DNA of 64,000 nucleotides from Rhizobium vallis (GTDB taxonomy: Bacteria; Pseudomonadota; Alphaproteobacteria; Rhizobiales; Rhizobiaceae). Positions 50,494-59,319 of the stretch are shown one piece after another. Each line of letters opens with the position of its first letter. Position 1 is the first letter of the stretch. The notes beneath the pieces are model-generated. The model did no database searches and was not told the origin of the DNA. It was given only the letters and a program-made list of their open reading frames with translations. The DNA lies in assembly GCF_003985155.1 (NCBI RefSeq), contig NZ_ML133692.1, positions 62,001-126,000 of the forward strand, written 5' to 3'. Position numbers and translations under genes: made by a program.

Positions 50494-51642
50494 TTGGGCA
50501 ATATCGTTTTCGTTGCGAGAGAAATCACGGATGGGGAGACGCGCGTCGCCGCTTCTGCCGAGACCGTAAAGAAGATGAAGAGTTTCGGCTTCGACGTCGT
50601 CGTCGAAGCCGGTGCCGGTGTGGCGTCGCGCATCCCGGACGCCGAGTTCGAGGCCGCGGGCGCCAGGATCGGCAGTTTCGCGGACGCCGCCTCCGCCGAC
50701 GTGGTGCTTAAGGTGCGCCGCCCAAGCGCATCGGAGATCTCGGGTTATAAGAGCGGTGCCGTGGTCATCGCCATCATGGACCCTTATGGCAATGACGAGG
50801 CGATCGCAGCTCTGGCAAGCGCCGGGCTTTCGGCATTTGCCATGGAGCTGATGCCACGCATCACCCGTGCCCAGTCCATGGACGTTCTTTCGTCCCAGGC
50901 CAATCTTGCCGGCTATCAGGCCGTAATCGAGGCGGCTGGTATCTATGACCGCGCTATGCCGATGATGATGACGGCGGCAGGCACCGTGCCGGCTGCCAAG
51001 GTCTTCGTCATGGGCGCCGGCGTCGCCGGCCTCCAGGCGATCGCGACCGCGCGTCGCCTCGGCGCGGCTGTGTCGGCCACCGACGTTCGCCCGGCCGCCA
51101 AGGAGCAGGTCGCCTCGCTCGGCGCCAAGTTCATCGCCGTCGAGGATGAGGAGTTCAAGGCGGCGGAAACGGCCGGCGGTTATGCCAAGGAAATGTCGGC
51201 CGACTATCAGGCCAAGCAGGCAGCGCTCGTCGCCGAACATATCGCCAAGCAGGACATCGTCATCACCACCGCTCTCATTCCCGGTCGCGCGGCGCCGCGG
51301 CTCGTGTCGCGCAGCATGCTTGCCTCGATGAAGCCGGGCGCGGTCGCCGTCGACCTCGCGGTCGAGCGCGGCGGTAATATTGAGGGCGTCGTTGCCGACG
51401 AGATCGCCGATATCGAGGGTGTGAGGGTGATCGGTTTCGCCAATATGCCGGGCCGGGTCGCGGCCAGCGCCTCGGCGCTCTACGCCAAGAACCTCGTCAC
51501 CTTCCTCGAGACCATGGTCAACAAGGAAAGCCGGAGCGCCGTCGTCAATCTAGACGACGAGCTCGTCAAGGCGACGATGCTGACCTATGCCGGCGACGTG
51601 GTTCATCCCGCCTTCGGCGGCGCGAAGAAGGGAGATATCTGA
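50494..51642 (+). CDS. pntAA: NAD(P) transhydrogenase alpha subunit, part 1
   Basis: 382 aa. NAD(H)-binding domain I: VFVMGAGVAGLQAIATARRL is the Rossmann loop, and RAQSMDVLSSQANLAGYQAV is the conserved N-terminal signature. The start is a TTG at 50494 after a very strong GGAGGAGGGGG. The alpha subunit is split here, so this part lacks membrane helices. With pntAB and pntB it uses the proton gradient to make NADPH from NADH. Its stop overlaps the pntAB start (TGATG). Confidence 0.96.
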   Translation: MGNIVFVAREITDGETRVAASAETVKKMKSFGFDVVVEAGAGVASRIPDAEFEAAGARIGSFADAASADVVLKVRRPSASEISGYKSGAVVIAIMDPYGNDEAIAALASAGLSAFAMELMPRITRAQSMDVLSSQANLAGYQAVIEAAGIYDRAMPMMMTAAGTVPAAKVFVMGAGVAGLQAIATARRLGAAVSATDVRPAAKEQVASLGAKFIAVEDEEFKAAETAGGYAKEMSADYQAKQAALVAEHIAKQDIVITTALIPGRAAPRLVSRSMLASMKPGAVAVDLAVERGGNIEGVVADEIADIEGVRVIGFANMPGRVAASASALYAKNLVTFLETMVNKESRSAVVNLDDELVKATMLTYAGDVVHPAFGGAKKGDI

Positions 51643-52040
51643 TGGCCAGTGAAGCAATGGACAGAGCGCTGGAGCAGCTCGATCAGGCCGTAACCGCCGT
51701 CATCACGGCGGCGGCTCAGGCGCCGGAAGCGGCAAGTGCCGCCACCGGCGGTGCGATCGATCCCTTTGTCTTCCAGCTTGCGATCTTCGTATTATCGATC
51801 TTCGTCGGCTATTACGTCGTGTGGTCGGTGACGCCGGCACTGCATACGCCGCTGATGGCCGTCACCAATGCGATCTCCTCGGTCATCGTCGTCGGCGCGC
51901 TTCTGGCGGTCGGCATCTCCGAAAGCGGGCTTGCGACCGGTTTCGGCTTCGTCGCCCTGGTGCTCGTCTCGGTGAACATTTTCGGCGGCTTCCTCGTCAC
52001 GCAGCGCATGCTGGCGATGTACCGCAAGAAGGACAGGTAA
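51642..52040 (+). CDS. pntAB: NAD(P) transhydrogenase alpha subunit, part 2
   Basis: 132 aa. An Ala-rich N-terminus is followed by three to four membrane helices (IDPFVFQLAIFVLSIFVGYY, ISSVIVVGALLAVGISESGL, FGFVALVLVSVNIFGGFLVT). The motif VWSVTPALHTPLMAVTNAIS is typical of the transhydrogenase proton channel. It overlaps pntAA by one base and ends seven bases before pntB. Confidence 0.96.
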   Translation: MASEAMDRALEQLDQAVTAVITAAAQAPEAASAATGGAIDPFVFQLAIFVLSIFVGYYVVWSVTPALHTPLMAVTNAISSVIVVGALLAVGISESGLATGFGFVALVLVSVNIFGGFLVTQRMLAMYRKKDR

Positions 52041-52047
52041 GCGACCG

Positions 52048-53442
52048 ATGACCAATATCGCAGCCTTCCTCTATCTCGTCTCGGGCGTCCTCTTCATCCT
52101 GGCACTGCGCGGCCTGTCGCATCCGGCCACCAGCCGCAAAGGCAATCTCTACGGCATGGTCGGCATGGGGATCGCCATCCTGACGACACTCGTGCTTGCG
52201 ACACCCAATTTCGGCGGCTTCGTGCTGATTATTCTCGGCCTTGCCATCGGCGGCAGCGTCGGCGCCTATGTCGCCCGCACCATCCCAATGACTTCGATGC
52301 CGCAACTCGTTGCCGGTTTCCATTCGCTGGTCGGCCTTGCGGCCGTGCTGGTCGCGGCGTCGGCGCTCTACACGCCTGCTTCCTTCGGCATCGGCGAGAT
52401 CGGCCAGATCCACACTGAAGCGCGCATCGAGATGGCACTCGGTGTCGCGATCGGGGCGCTGACCTTCACCGGTTCGATCATCGCCTTCCTGAAGCTCGAC
52501 GGTCGCATGTCCGGCAAGCCGATCCTGCTGCCCTATCGGCACCTGATCAATGCGAGCCTGCTGGTGTTGATCGTGCTCTTCATCATCGGGCTTGCCGCCA
52601 CCGAAAGCCATTTCGACTTCTGGGCTGTGGTGGCCTTGTCGCTGGCGCTTGGTGTTCTGCTGATCGTGCCGATCGGCGGGGCCGATATGCCCGTCGTCGT
52701 CTCGATGCTGAATTCCTATTCCGGATGGGCTGCGGCCGGCATCGGCTTTACGCTCGGCAATCTGGCGCTGATCATCACCGGCGCGCTCGTCGGCTCCTCC
52801 GGCGCGATCCTTTCCTACATCATGTGCAAGGGCATGAACCGTTCCTTTGTCTCCGTGATCCTCGGCGGTTTCGGCGGCGAGACGGCGTCTGCCGGACCCG
52901 ACACATCGGACAGGACGGTCAAGCTCGGCTCGGCTGAGGATGCGGCCTATCTGATGGCCAATGCGTCCAAGGTCATCATCGTGCCCGGGTACGGCATGGC
53001 GGTCGCCCAGGCCCAGCATGCGCTGCGTGAACTCGCCGACAATCTCAAGAAAAACGGCGTCGAAGTGAAATATGCGATCCATCCCGTTGCAGGCCGCATG
53101 CCCGGCCACATGAACGTGTTGCTCGCCGAAGCCAATGTTCCCTATGACGAGGTCTTCGAGCTCGAGGACATCAATTCGGAATTCGCCCAGGCCGACGTCG
53201 CCTATGTCATCGGCGCCAACGACGTCACCAATCCGGCGGCACGTGACGACAAGACCTCGCCGATTTACGGCATGCCCATCCTCGACGTCGACCGGGCCAA
53301 GACCTGCCTCTTCGTCAAGCGTTCGCTCGGCTCGGGTTATGCCGGCATCGACAATACGCTGTTCTACAAGGACGGCACGATGATGCTGCTCGGTGATGCG
53401 AAGAAGATGACCGAGGATATCAACAAGGCGATCGCGCATTGA
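52048..53442 (+). CDS. pntB: NAD(P) transhydrogenase beta subunit
   Basis: 464 aa. Membrane domain with about nine helices and the channel motif GGADMPVVVSMLNSYSGWAA, followed by the cytosolic NADP-binding domain III (KVIIVPGYGMAVAQAQHALR, VAGRMPGHMNVLLAEANVPY, YVIGANDVTNPAARDD). It forms the proton-translocating and NADP part of the complex with PntAA/PntAB. Confidence 0.97.
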   Translation: MTNIAAFLYLVSGVLFILALRGLSHPATSRKGNLYGMVGMGIAILTTLVLATPNFGGFVLIILGLAIGGSVGAYVARTIPMTSMPQLVAGFHSLVGLAAVLVAASALYTPASFGIGEIGQIHTEARIEMALGVAIGALTFTGSIIAFLKLDGRMSGKPILLPYRHLINASLLVLIVLFIIGLAATESHFDFWAVVALSLALGVLLIVPIGGADMPVVVSMLNSYSGWAAAGIGFTLGNLALIITGALVGSSGAILSYIMCKGMNRSFVSVILGGFGGETASAGPDTSDRTVKLGSAEDAAYLMANASKVIIVPGYGMAVAQAQHALRELADNLKKNGVEVKYAIHPVAGRMPGHMNVLLAEANVPYDEVFELEDINSEFAQADVAYVIGANDVTNPAARDDKTSPIYGMPILDVDRAKTCLFVKRSLGSGYAGIDNTLFYKDGTMMLLGDAKKMTEDINKAIAH

Positions 53443-53453
53443 TCGACTGAGAG

Positions 53454-53476
53454 ACAGCCGCCCCTCGGGCGGCTGT
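53454..53476. terminator. Terminator hairpin after pntB
   Basis: ACAGCCGCCC (53454-53463) pairs with GGGCGGCTGT (53467-53476) around a 3-base loop, between the convergent pntB and DUF992 genes. The T run is short. Confidence 0.65.
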
Positions 53477-53493
53477 TCGATTCAGATCTATTG

Positions 53494-53976
53494 CTATATC
53501 TCGCCCGGTACGAGTGTCATCTTCTCGACGCCGATCGCCAGGTTAAGACCTTCCTGAGCCTGGACATTCAGCGGCTGAAGCATGAAGGCCTTGTCGGTGC
53601 CGCCGGCAATCACCTTGGCGCCGGCGCCCGCACCGAAACTCGCATCGGCGCCTATCCCGTAATATTCACCGGCAAGGGCAAATTGCGGGATATCCGTACC
53701 GGTCTTTGCCAGCACCTGCCAGATCATCACGCTCTTGCCGGTCTGGCCGACGTCGAGGCCGAATTTCTCGATCTTGCCGGCGTAGACCGCCTTGGCGCCG
53801 CCTGATGCCGGCGTATAGGTGCAGATGAGGTTCTTCTGCGAGGTGATGATCAGGCCCTGGCCGCCATCCGATCCACAGACGAGACGGCCAAGCGTGACAT
53901 AATTTTCCGCGCCCGCCGGGCTTGCCCAGGCTGCGCCCGCCAAAGCCATGGCGGCGACCATCGTTTGCTTGAACAT
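53494..53976 (-). CDS. DUF992 secreted protein
   Basis: 160 aa with a signal peptide (MFKQTMVAAMALAGAAWASP, cut after AGA). The mature part has two Cys residues (RLVCGSDGGQGLIITSQKNLI then a second Cys in ICTYTP) that could form a disulphide, and Gly/Ala-rich strands. It matches the DUF992 family of alphaproteobacteria, whose function is unknown. An AAGGAGAAAG site precedes the ATG at 53976. Confidence 0.85.
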   Translation of the reverse strand: MFKQTMVAAMALAGAAWASPAGAENYVTLGRLVCGSDGGQGLIITSQKNLICTYTPASGGAKAVYAGKIEKFGLDVGQTGKSVMIWQVLAKTGTDIPQFALAGEYYGIGADASFGAGAGAKVIAGGTDKAFMLQPLNVQAQEGLNLAIGVEKMTLVPGEI

Positions 53977-54037
53977 GGTCTTTCTCCTTTGGAACGACCT
54001 GTCCGAAACGAGTGGAGATGGTGATTGTTCCTGGAGT

Positions 54038-55690
54038 CTATTCCCGCTCAAGCGTGGCGCGTTGCGCAGTCAGCACCCATAACAGGCCTTCGGGTCGAAA
54101 ATCGACATCGACCGTGCCGCGGAAGGCGGCGGCGGCATGAGCCTTGATCACGGTCGTGCCGAAGCCCGAGCGCGACGGCTCGACGACCGGCGGGCCGCCG
54201 CTCTCCTCCCAGGTGAAACGGAGCAGGGGCTCCGGCTTGTCTTCCTCCCTGACGTCTCGCCATTGGAAGCGGACACGGCCCTGCGGCACGGAGAGCGCGC
54301 CGTATTTTACCGAGTTGGTGGCGAGTTCATGCAAGGCGAGGCCGAGATTCTGCACCGCATCCGGCTTCAGCACGAAATCGTTGCCGCTGACCTCGATCTG
54401 TTCGCGCGATTGCGGGAAGGCCTGCAGATGAATGTCGACGACCCGCCGCAGCGACACACCTCCCCATTGCTCGCTGGTCAGGAGCTCGATCGAACGCGCG
54501 AGCCCTTCGAGGCGATCGGCGACGGCGGCGCTGAAGCTCTCGACGCTGTCGGCCTGCTTGGCAAGCTGGCGCATCATTGCCTGAGCGAGCGTCAGAAGAT
54601 TCTTGGTGCGGTGAACGAGCTCGTGCATGACGAAGCGCAGCCGATCCTCGGTCTGGCTGCGATCGAAGGAAGCGTTCGAAAGGGCGATCGCCACCTGGTT
54701 CGCCTCGATGACGCTGGTCTCGACCGGCGAGACGATGTGGCCCTCGCCCATGCGGTTCGCCATGTCGGCGATCTCGCGGATGGTGGTGCGCACCTGCCTT
54801 GCGACTGCATAGGCGGCCAGCACGGCGACAAGCACGAGTGCTACGCCACCGATGATGAGGAAGCGCCAGGTGCTGAGGATCGAAGCCTGGGCGATCGGTC
54901 CCCAGATCACCGTCTTCCATGACCAGCCGGGGATCTTGGCATAACCAAGCAGCATGTGCGGCATGATCTTCTCGTCCTGGAAGACGCCACGGGAAGCGGT
55001 CAGCGCCGGCAGGATGCGCGGGTCGAAGGGCGTGCCGGGCTCAAGGTGGGTGGGCCCCGTGGAGGCGACGACGTGGCCGCTCTGGTCGACGACCGCGGCC
55101 GACCAGCCTTGGGCAAGGCCCTCGGTCGTCACGAGTTTACCCAGATCCCTGGCGTCCTGCGTGATAATGAGGGCTGCGACCGGATCGTCGGCTTGCGGCA
55201 GGGTGACGTTGTAGACCCAATCGCCGCTGATCCGGCCGCGAAAGACGTCGGACGCCTCGATGTGGCCGGAGGTCATGGCCGACTCGAGCGCAGGCATGTT
55301 CGCTACCTTGTCGAGCGGCGTGCCGAATGCCCGGCGCGTGTTCAGGAGTTGCTGGCCGGTGCGATCGACGGCGATGACGAACATCGTATTGTCCCGCAGG
55401 GCCGTTTCCGTGCGCTGGTGGAAGGCCGCGAGGTTGCCGTTTTCCAGCTCCGGCGAGCTCGACAGCAGCCGCAGCGTCGTTGCCATATCCTGAAGCTGAC
55501 GGTCGATGATGCGTGAAAGGGCAAGCGCATCCTGCGTCGTCTCGCGCTTCAGTGTCGAACGCTGGTTATCCTCCAGTTGCAGCAGAAGCAGCGCCACGAA
55601 GGCGAAAATCGGCAATACGATCGCTACCGCCATGGCGACGAGATAGGTGCCGATCGAGGCCTTGGGAAAGAACAGGGCGACGATCTTCAT
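54038..55690 (-). CDS. HWE-family sensor histidine kinase
   Basis: 550 aa. Membrane helix 1 (about 13-38), a double-Cache periplasmic sensor (about 45-270), helix 2 (IIGGVALVLVAVLAAYAVAR) and a HAMP-like linker precede the kinase core. The phospho-acceptor His is in MHELVHRTKNLLTLAQAM (about residue 355). The ATPase domain has ALHELATNSVKYGALS and the defining HWE-class Trp-Glu in FTWEESGGP. HWE kinases are frequent in Rhizobiales and often feed general stress signalling. No response regulator is adjacent, so the partner is unknown. Confidence 0.93.
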   Translation of the reverse strand: MKIVALFFPKASIGTYLVAMAVAIVLPIFAFVALLLLQLEDNQRSTLKRETTQDALALSRIIDRQLQDMATTLRLLSSSPELENGNLAAFHQRTETALRDNTMFVIAVDRTGQQLLNTRRAFGTPLDKVANMPALESAMTSGHIEASDVFRGRISGDWVYNVTLPQADDPVAALIITQDARDLGKLVTTEGLAQGWSAAVVDQSGHVVASTGPTHLEPGTPFDPRILPALTASRGVFQDEKIMPHMLLGYAKIPGWSWKTVIWGPIAQASILSTWRFLIIGGVALVLVAVLAAYAVARQVRTTIREIADMANRMGEGHIVSPVETSVIEANQVAIALSNASFDRSQTEDRLRFVMHELVHRTKNLLTLAQAMMRQLAKQADSVESFSAAVADRLEGLARSIELLTSEQWGGVSLRRVVDIHLQAFPQSREQIEVSGNDFVLKPDAVQNLGLALHELATNSVKYGALSVPQGRVRFQWRDVREEDKPEPLLRFTWEESGGPPVVEPSRSGFGTTVIKAHAAAAFRGTVDVDFRPEGLLWVLTAQRATLERE

Positions 55691-56094
55691 CTAGTGCGCC
55701 ATTTCGTATGCGCGCAGTCCGCAACAGTTTTCGCTTGCGGTTGGGAAAGCAAAGATCCGCATCTCTCGCAAACCGCCCTCAACAGGTTTTCGGACGCCCG
55801 ATAGCAGGCTATCGAAGCAGGCCCATGTTAGGGGGAGCAAGAGCAGGTTGCAACATAGTATGACGTGCTGCTGGGGGCGGCCGCTGCTTTTTCGGCTCGC
55901 CTTTTAACTTGGAGGGCTGCCTTCGCGGGGAAGAACTGGGGTCTCCGGACGGCACGGGATCAGGCATGTTTTTGAGGATCCGGCCGGGAGATTCGGTTGA
56001 ATTGGCACGATCTTGGCCGGCATTTCGAGAGGCGGCTGCGGTGGCAAGCGGCCGTTGTGGGCGGCCGATGTCTCAGGCCGCCTCACCGATGTCG
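55691..56094. other. Intergenic region, 404 bp, upstream of the HWE kinase
   Basis: No gene is supported. The kinase promoter should lie at its left end. A perfect inverted repeat CGATAGC-AG-GCTATCG is at 55799-55814. The right part is GC-rich sequence downstream of the TPR gene with no clear terminator. Confidence 0.5.
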
Positions 56095-56961
56095 TTAGCC
56101 GGCCGATGCGCCGACACGGGCCAGGCCGTCGCGCGCCGGCTGGTATTTGGGATCGAGGCCGACGGCGTGGCGATAGGAGCGGGCGGCCTTGGCCTTGTCG
56201 CCGCGGCGTTCGTAGACGAGCGCCTGGTTGGCCCAGGATTCGGCGATGTTGCCGTTGAGCTCGATCGCGTGGTTGAAATCGGCAAAGGCGTTGTCGTCGT
56301 CGTTCAGCGCGATATAGGAAATGCCGCGACCATTATAGGGTTCGGGCGAATTCGGCGCGAGCGAGATCGCCTTCGAGAAATCGTCGATCGCCTTATCCTG
56401 CTGATTGCGCTTCTGGAAGATCAGGCCGCGATTGTGGTAGGCGCGGCCGTCGGTGGTGCCGAGCTGGATCGCCTTGCTGAAATCATTGAAGGCCGGGTCG
56501 TCCTGGCCGGCCATGCGATAGACATTGCCGCGGCCGATATAGGCGACGTCATAGCTCGGATTGATCTGCAGGGCGGCGTTGTAATCGGCAATCGCCTGCT
56601 GCTGCTGGCCCATGTTGCGATAGACCAGGGCGCGGTTGGCATAGGCCTGGAAGAAACGCGGATTGATCTGCAGCGCCGTGTTGAAATCGTTCAGCGCCTG
56701 GCGGAATTGGCCGCCGCGGCCATAGGCGGAGCCGCGGACGTTATACCCTTCCGGATCCTTCGGATTGGCGTTGATCACAGCCGTCAGCGAGGCGATGTTC
56801 TCTTCCGAACCCTGCGCCTTGTCGATGTGGATCACGGCATCCGTGGTGTTGGTCGTGTCGCAGCCGGCGAGGCCGAACATTGCCGCCAGCGCCAAAGCGG
56901 GCAGGAATGCGGTTTTCTGCAAGCGCGAGGCGCGGGACGGATTGAAGGTGGTAACAGCCAT
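56095..56961 (-). CDS. TPR-repeat lipoprotein
   Basis: 288 aa from the ATG at 56961. A signal peptide ends in a lipobox (FGLAGC), so the mature N-terminal Cys is lipidated and the protein sits on the membrane facing the periplasm. At least six tetratricopeptide repeats follow (for example NVRGSAYGRGGQFRQALNDF, ANRALVYRNMGQQQQAIADY, GRGISYIALNDDDNAFADFN). Related rhizobial lipoproteins of the NlpI type serve as scaffolds for envelope enzymes. Its partner is not known. Confidence 0.92.
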   Translation of the reverse strand: MAVTTFNPSRASRLQKTAFLPALALAAMFGLAGCDTTNTTDAVIHIDKAQGSEENIASLTAVINANPKDPEGYNVRGSAYGRGGQFRQALNDFNTALQINPRFFQAYANRALVYRNMGQQQQAIADYNAALQINPSYDVAYIGRGNVYRMAGQDDPAFNDFSKAIQLGTTDGRAYHNRGLIFQKRNQQDKAIDDFSKAISLAPNSPEPYNGRGISYIALNDDDNAFADFNHAIELNGNIAESWANQALVYERRGDKAKAARSYRHAVGLDPKYQPARDGLARVGASAG

Positions 56962-57073
56962 TCGGGCTCGCTTTCCCCATGCGGCATATCCGGTTCGCGG
57001 ATATGCGATCTTCAGCGGCAAAACTAAAAAGGCGGCGGCGAACCTATCGCCCCCGCCACAATGCATCTGAAAA

Positions 57074-57089
57074 CGTCGAAAAAACGACG
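57074..57089 (-). terminator. Short hairpin after rpsU
   Basis: On the minus strand CGTCG, six T residues, CGACG, then TTTT. The stem is only 5 bp, so it is a weak candidate. Confidence 0.35.
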
Positions 57090-57096
57090 GCAACGC

Positions 57097-57309
57097 TCAG
57101 CGTGCGACCAGACCTTCGCGCTGGGCGCGCTTGCGGGCCAGCTTGCGAACGCGGCGAACAGCCTCAGCCTTTTCGCGAGCGCGCTTCTGCGACGGCTTCT
57201 CGTAGTAGTCGCGCATCTTCATTTCGCGGAAAATGCCTTCGCGCTGCATCTTCTTCTTGAGAGCGCGGAGAGCCTGATCGACATTGTTATCGCGGACAAG
57301 TACCTGCAC
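57097..57309 (-). CDS. rpsU: 30S ribosomal protein S21
   Basis: 70 aa, starting QVLVRDNNVDQALRALKKK after the initiator and followed by the basic tail (RKLARKRAQREGLVAR). The small subunit protein S21 helps in mRNA start-site base pairing. The start is a GTG at 57309, about ten bases after AAGGAA; a GTG at 57318 would be only one base from it and is less likely. It is a single-gene unit. Confidence 0.96.
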   Translation of the reverse strand: MQVLVRDNNVDQALRALKKKMQREGIFREMKMRDYYEKPSQKRAREKAEAVRRVRKLARKRAQREGLVAR

Positions 57310-57467
57310 GAGAATCACGTTCCTTTGGTTTTGGTTGATGCCTGAGGCGGCGCAGCGCCAGGGGCAAAAAAATTACGTTCGCGCGGCCGCAGCCTTGCGA
57401 TTGGTGATGCGGGATAGCAGATCGGGTATGGGAAGTCCAGATAGATATGGGAAGGCCGCCGGAAAAA

Positions 57468-59090
57468 TCACGTTTCGCCCGATATCCGGTTACGATCCGG
57501 GGTTTCGGGCTGGGCTTCATCCAGCGCGGCAATCGCCTCCTTGAGCGCCGCGCGGACCCGCAGACGGTCGGCAGGCTCCAGCCGGCTCATATCCAGATGC
57601 AGGTCGAGCCCGGAGAGATGTTCGCTCAGAACGCGGCTCTTGTGGTCGGCGCCGAGTGTCAGCCCGTCCACGGCATAGGGCACGATCTCGCGCTGTATAC
57701 CCTTCATCGTGATCGGCGGCAGGGGATGGGCGTCGACGATTTCGTTCACCAGCGCATAGGTTTCGTAGCTGATGACGATTTCTCCGCCCTGGGCGATCGA
57801 TTGCAGACGGGCTGCGAGATTGGCCTCCGCACCGATGATCGTGTAGTCCATCCGGTCGTTGCTGCCGAAATTGCCGACGTTGCAGTATCCGCTGTTGATT
57901 CCCATGCGCACGACGAAAGGCTCTTCGGTGCCGTTCCTGCGCCATCTGTCCTTGAGTTCGCCGAGACGGCGCTGCATGTCGACGGCCATGCGCAGGCATG
58001 CTTTCGCATCCTCCTCCGGCCCCTTGGTTTCCGGGTCGCCGAAGAAGACCAGCATCGCGTCGCCGATAAACTTGTCCACCGTGCCGCCATGCTCGAGCGC
58101 AATGTTTGACATTTCGGTCAGATATTCGTTGAGCATCTCCGTCAGGGCTTCGGGCTGCAGGCGCTCGGTGGTCGCCGTGAAATCCTTGATGTCGGAGAAG
58201 AAAATCGTCAGGCGCTTGCGCTCGGTATGGACGACGACGTCCTTCTGGCCGCTGAAGATGCTCTTGTATATCTGTGGCGAGAGATAGCGCGAAATCTTCA
58301 GGGAAACGCTGGCGAGGAATTCGTTCGCCATTTCCAGATCCTGGTTGGCGCTGTGGATTGTGCGCGTCTGCTGCCGCTGGAGCGCGATGAAGCTGATGCC
58401 GATGACGGCGACGAATAGGAAATAGCAGAGTAGGTATTTGAAGGCGAAGACATTGCTCGCGTAGGGCTGCCGTATGATGACTTCCTGAATGCCACGCACA
58501 TCGCCGACCTTCCAATCGGTCTTCGGGCTTTCGGGATGGGTATTGTGACAGGCGACGCAGGCCTGACCCATGACGACAGGGGTGACGAAGCGCAGGGTAT
58601 CGGTCAATCCGACACGGGTGAGGTCGGTCAGCGTCTGCTGCGGATTGGCGCGCAAGGCTGTGAGCGCTCGTTTCTCGAAGTCGTCGAGTTCGTGGGGCGC
58701 GCGGCTCTTGAAGGGAAGGTCGGAGACGAAGCGGTAGGTAATGTTGGCCTGCTGCTCCTTGATGACGTCGCCGAGTTCCAGGGAAAGTGTGGCCGGCAGC
58801 GGGATGGCGCCCGGTATATTCGCGTAGTTATGGGAGACGACCGTCCCCTCGGTCGTGCCGTTGGCATGCGCGGCCAGAACGCGCCCTACGACATTGGTGG
58901 AGTAATAGGAGCGGATGCTCGATATCAGCGAGCTCATGTCGCGCGCCTGACGCCGCAACGTATTTCCCGAGAGATCGCTGATGTCGAGCCAGACGGCAAG
59001 CGGCAGCCCTGCAAGCATTGCCAGCACGACGACGATCAGCCAATAGCCGCTCCGGCGCGCGGCGGATTCGGAAATCAAGGCGCCCCTCAT
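57468..59090 (-). CDS. Class III nucleotide cyclase with CxxCH haem-motif sensor
   Basis: 540 aa. Membrane helix 1 (WLIVVVLAMLAGLPLAVWL), a periplasmic DUF3365/Tll0287-like domain, helix 2 (about 218-240), a short coiled linker and a C-terminal cyclase. The sensor has CVACH at 178-182, a covalent c-type haem motif. The cyclase has both metal Asp residues (FFSDIKDFTATTE, DKFIGDAMLVFFGDP with the substrate Lys) and the transition-state pair in IGAEANLAARL, so it should be active, probably making cAMP. It is divergent from a CHASE2 cyclase. Redox or gas sensing by haem is inferred. Confidence 0.92.
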   Translation of the reverse strand: MRGALISESAARRSGYWLIVVVLAMLAGLPLAVWLDISDLSGNTLRRQARDMSSLISSIRSYYSTNVVGRVLAAHANGTTEGTVVSHNYANIPGAIPLPATLSLELGDVIKEQQANITYRFVSDLPFKSRAPHELDDFEKRALTALRANPQQTLTDLTRVGLTDTLRFVTPVVMGQACVACHNTHPESPKTDWKVGDVRGIQEVIIRQPYASNVFAFKYLLCYFLFVAVIGISFIALQRQQTRTIHSANQDLEMANEFLASVSLKISRYLSPQIYKSIFSGQKDVVVHTERKRLTIFFSDIKDFTATTERLQPEALTEMLNEYLTEMSNIALEHGGTVDKFIGDAMLVFFGDPETKGPEEDAKACLRMAVDMQRRLGELKDRWRRNGTEEPFVVRMGINSGYCNVGNFGSNDRMDYTIIGAEANLAARLQSIAQGGEIVISYETYALVNEIVDAHPLPPITMKGIQREIVPYAVDGLTLGADHKSRVLSEHLSGLDLHLDMSRLEPADRLRVRAALKEAIAALDEAQPETPDRNRISGET

Positions 59091-59319
59091 TCTTTTCTGG
59101 AAAACATCCGATTTTCGATCGCTACAAGAACATTTCGCCGCGTGCCCGGCAAGATCGAAGCGTTGTCATTCCGGCCAAAACTGGAAGCGTCGCACGACGG
59201 GCCAAAAGTGAGGATCGGGAACGCATGTGCGAATGGCGTTTGGATCGAAAGCGGCGTAGCCTGTCTGTCGGCAGGAGCGGATCGCCCCGCCGACCGCGGA
59301 GGGGACTGCCGGTAAGATT

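Noticed and set aside
51997..53439. 480-codon open frame antisense to pntB
   Set aside because: It mirrors pntB almost exactly and has the composition of a shadow frame; pntB is certain.
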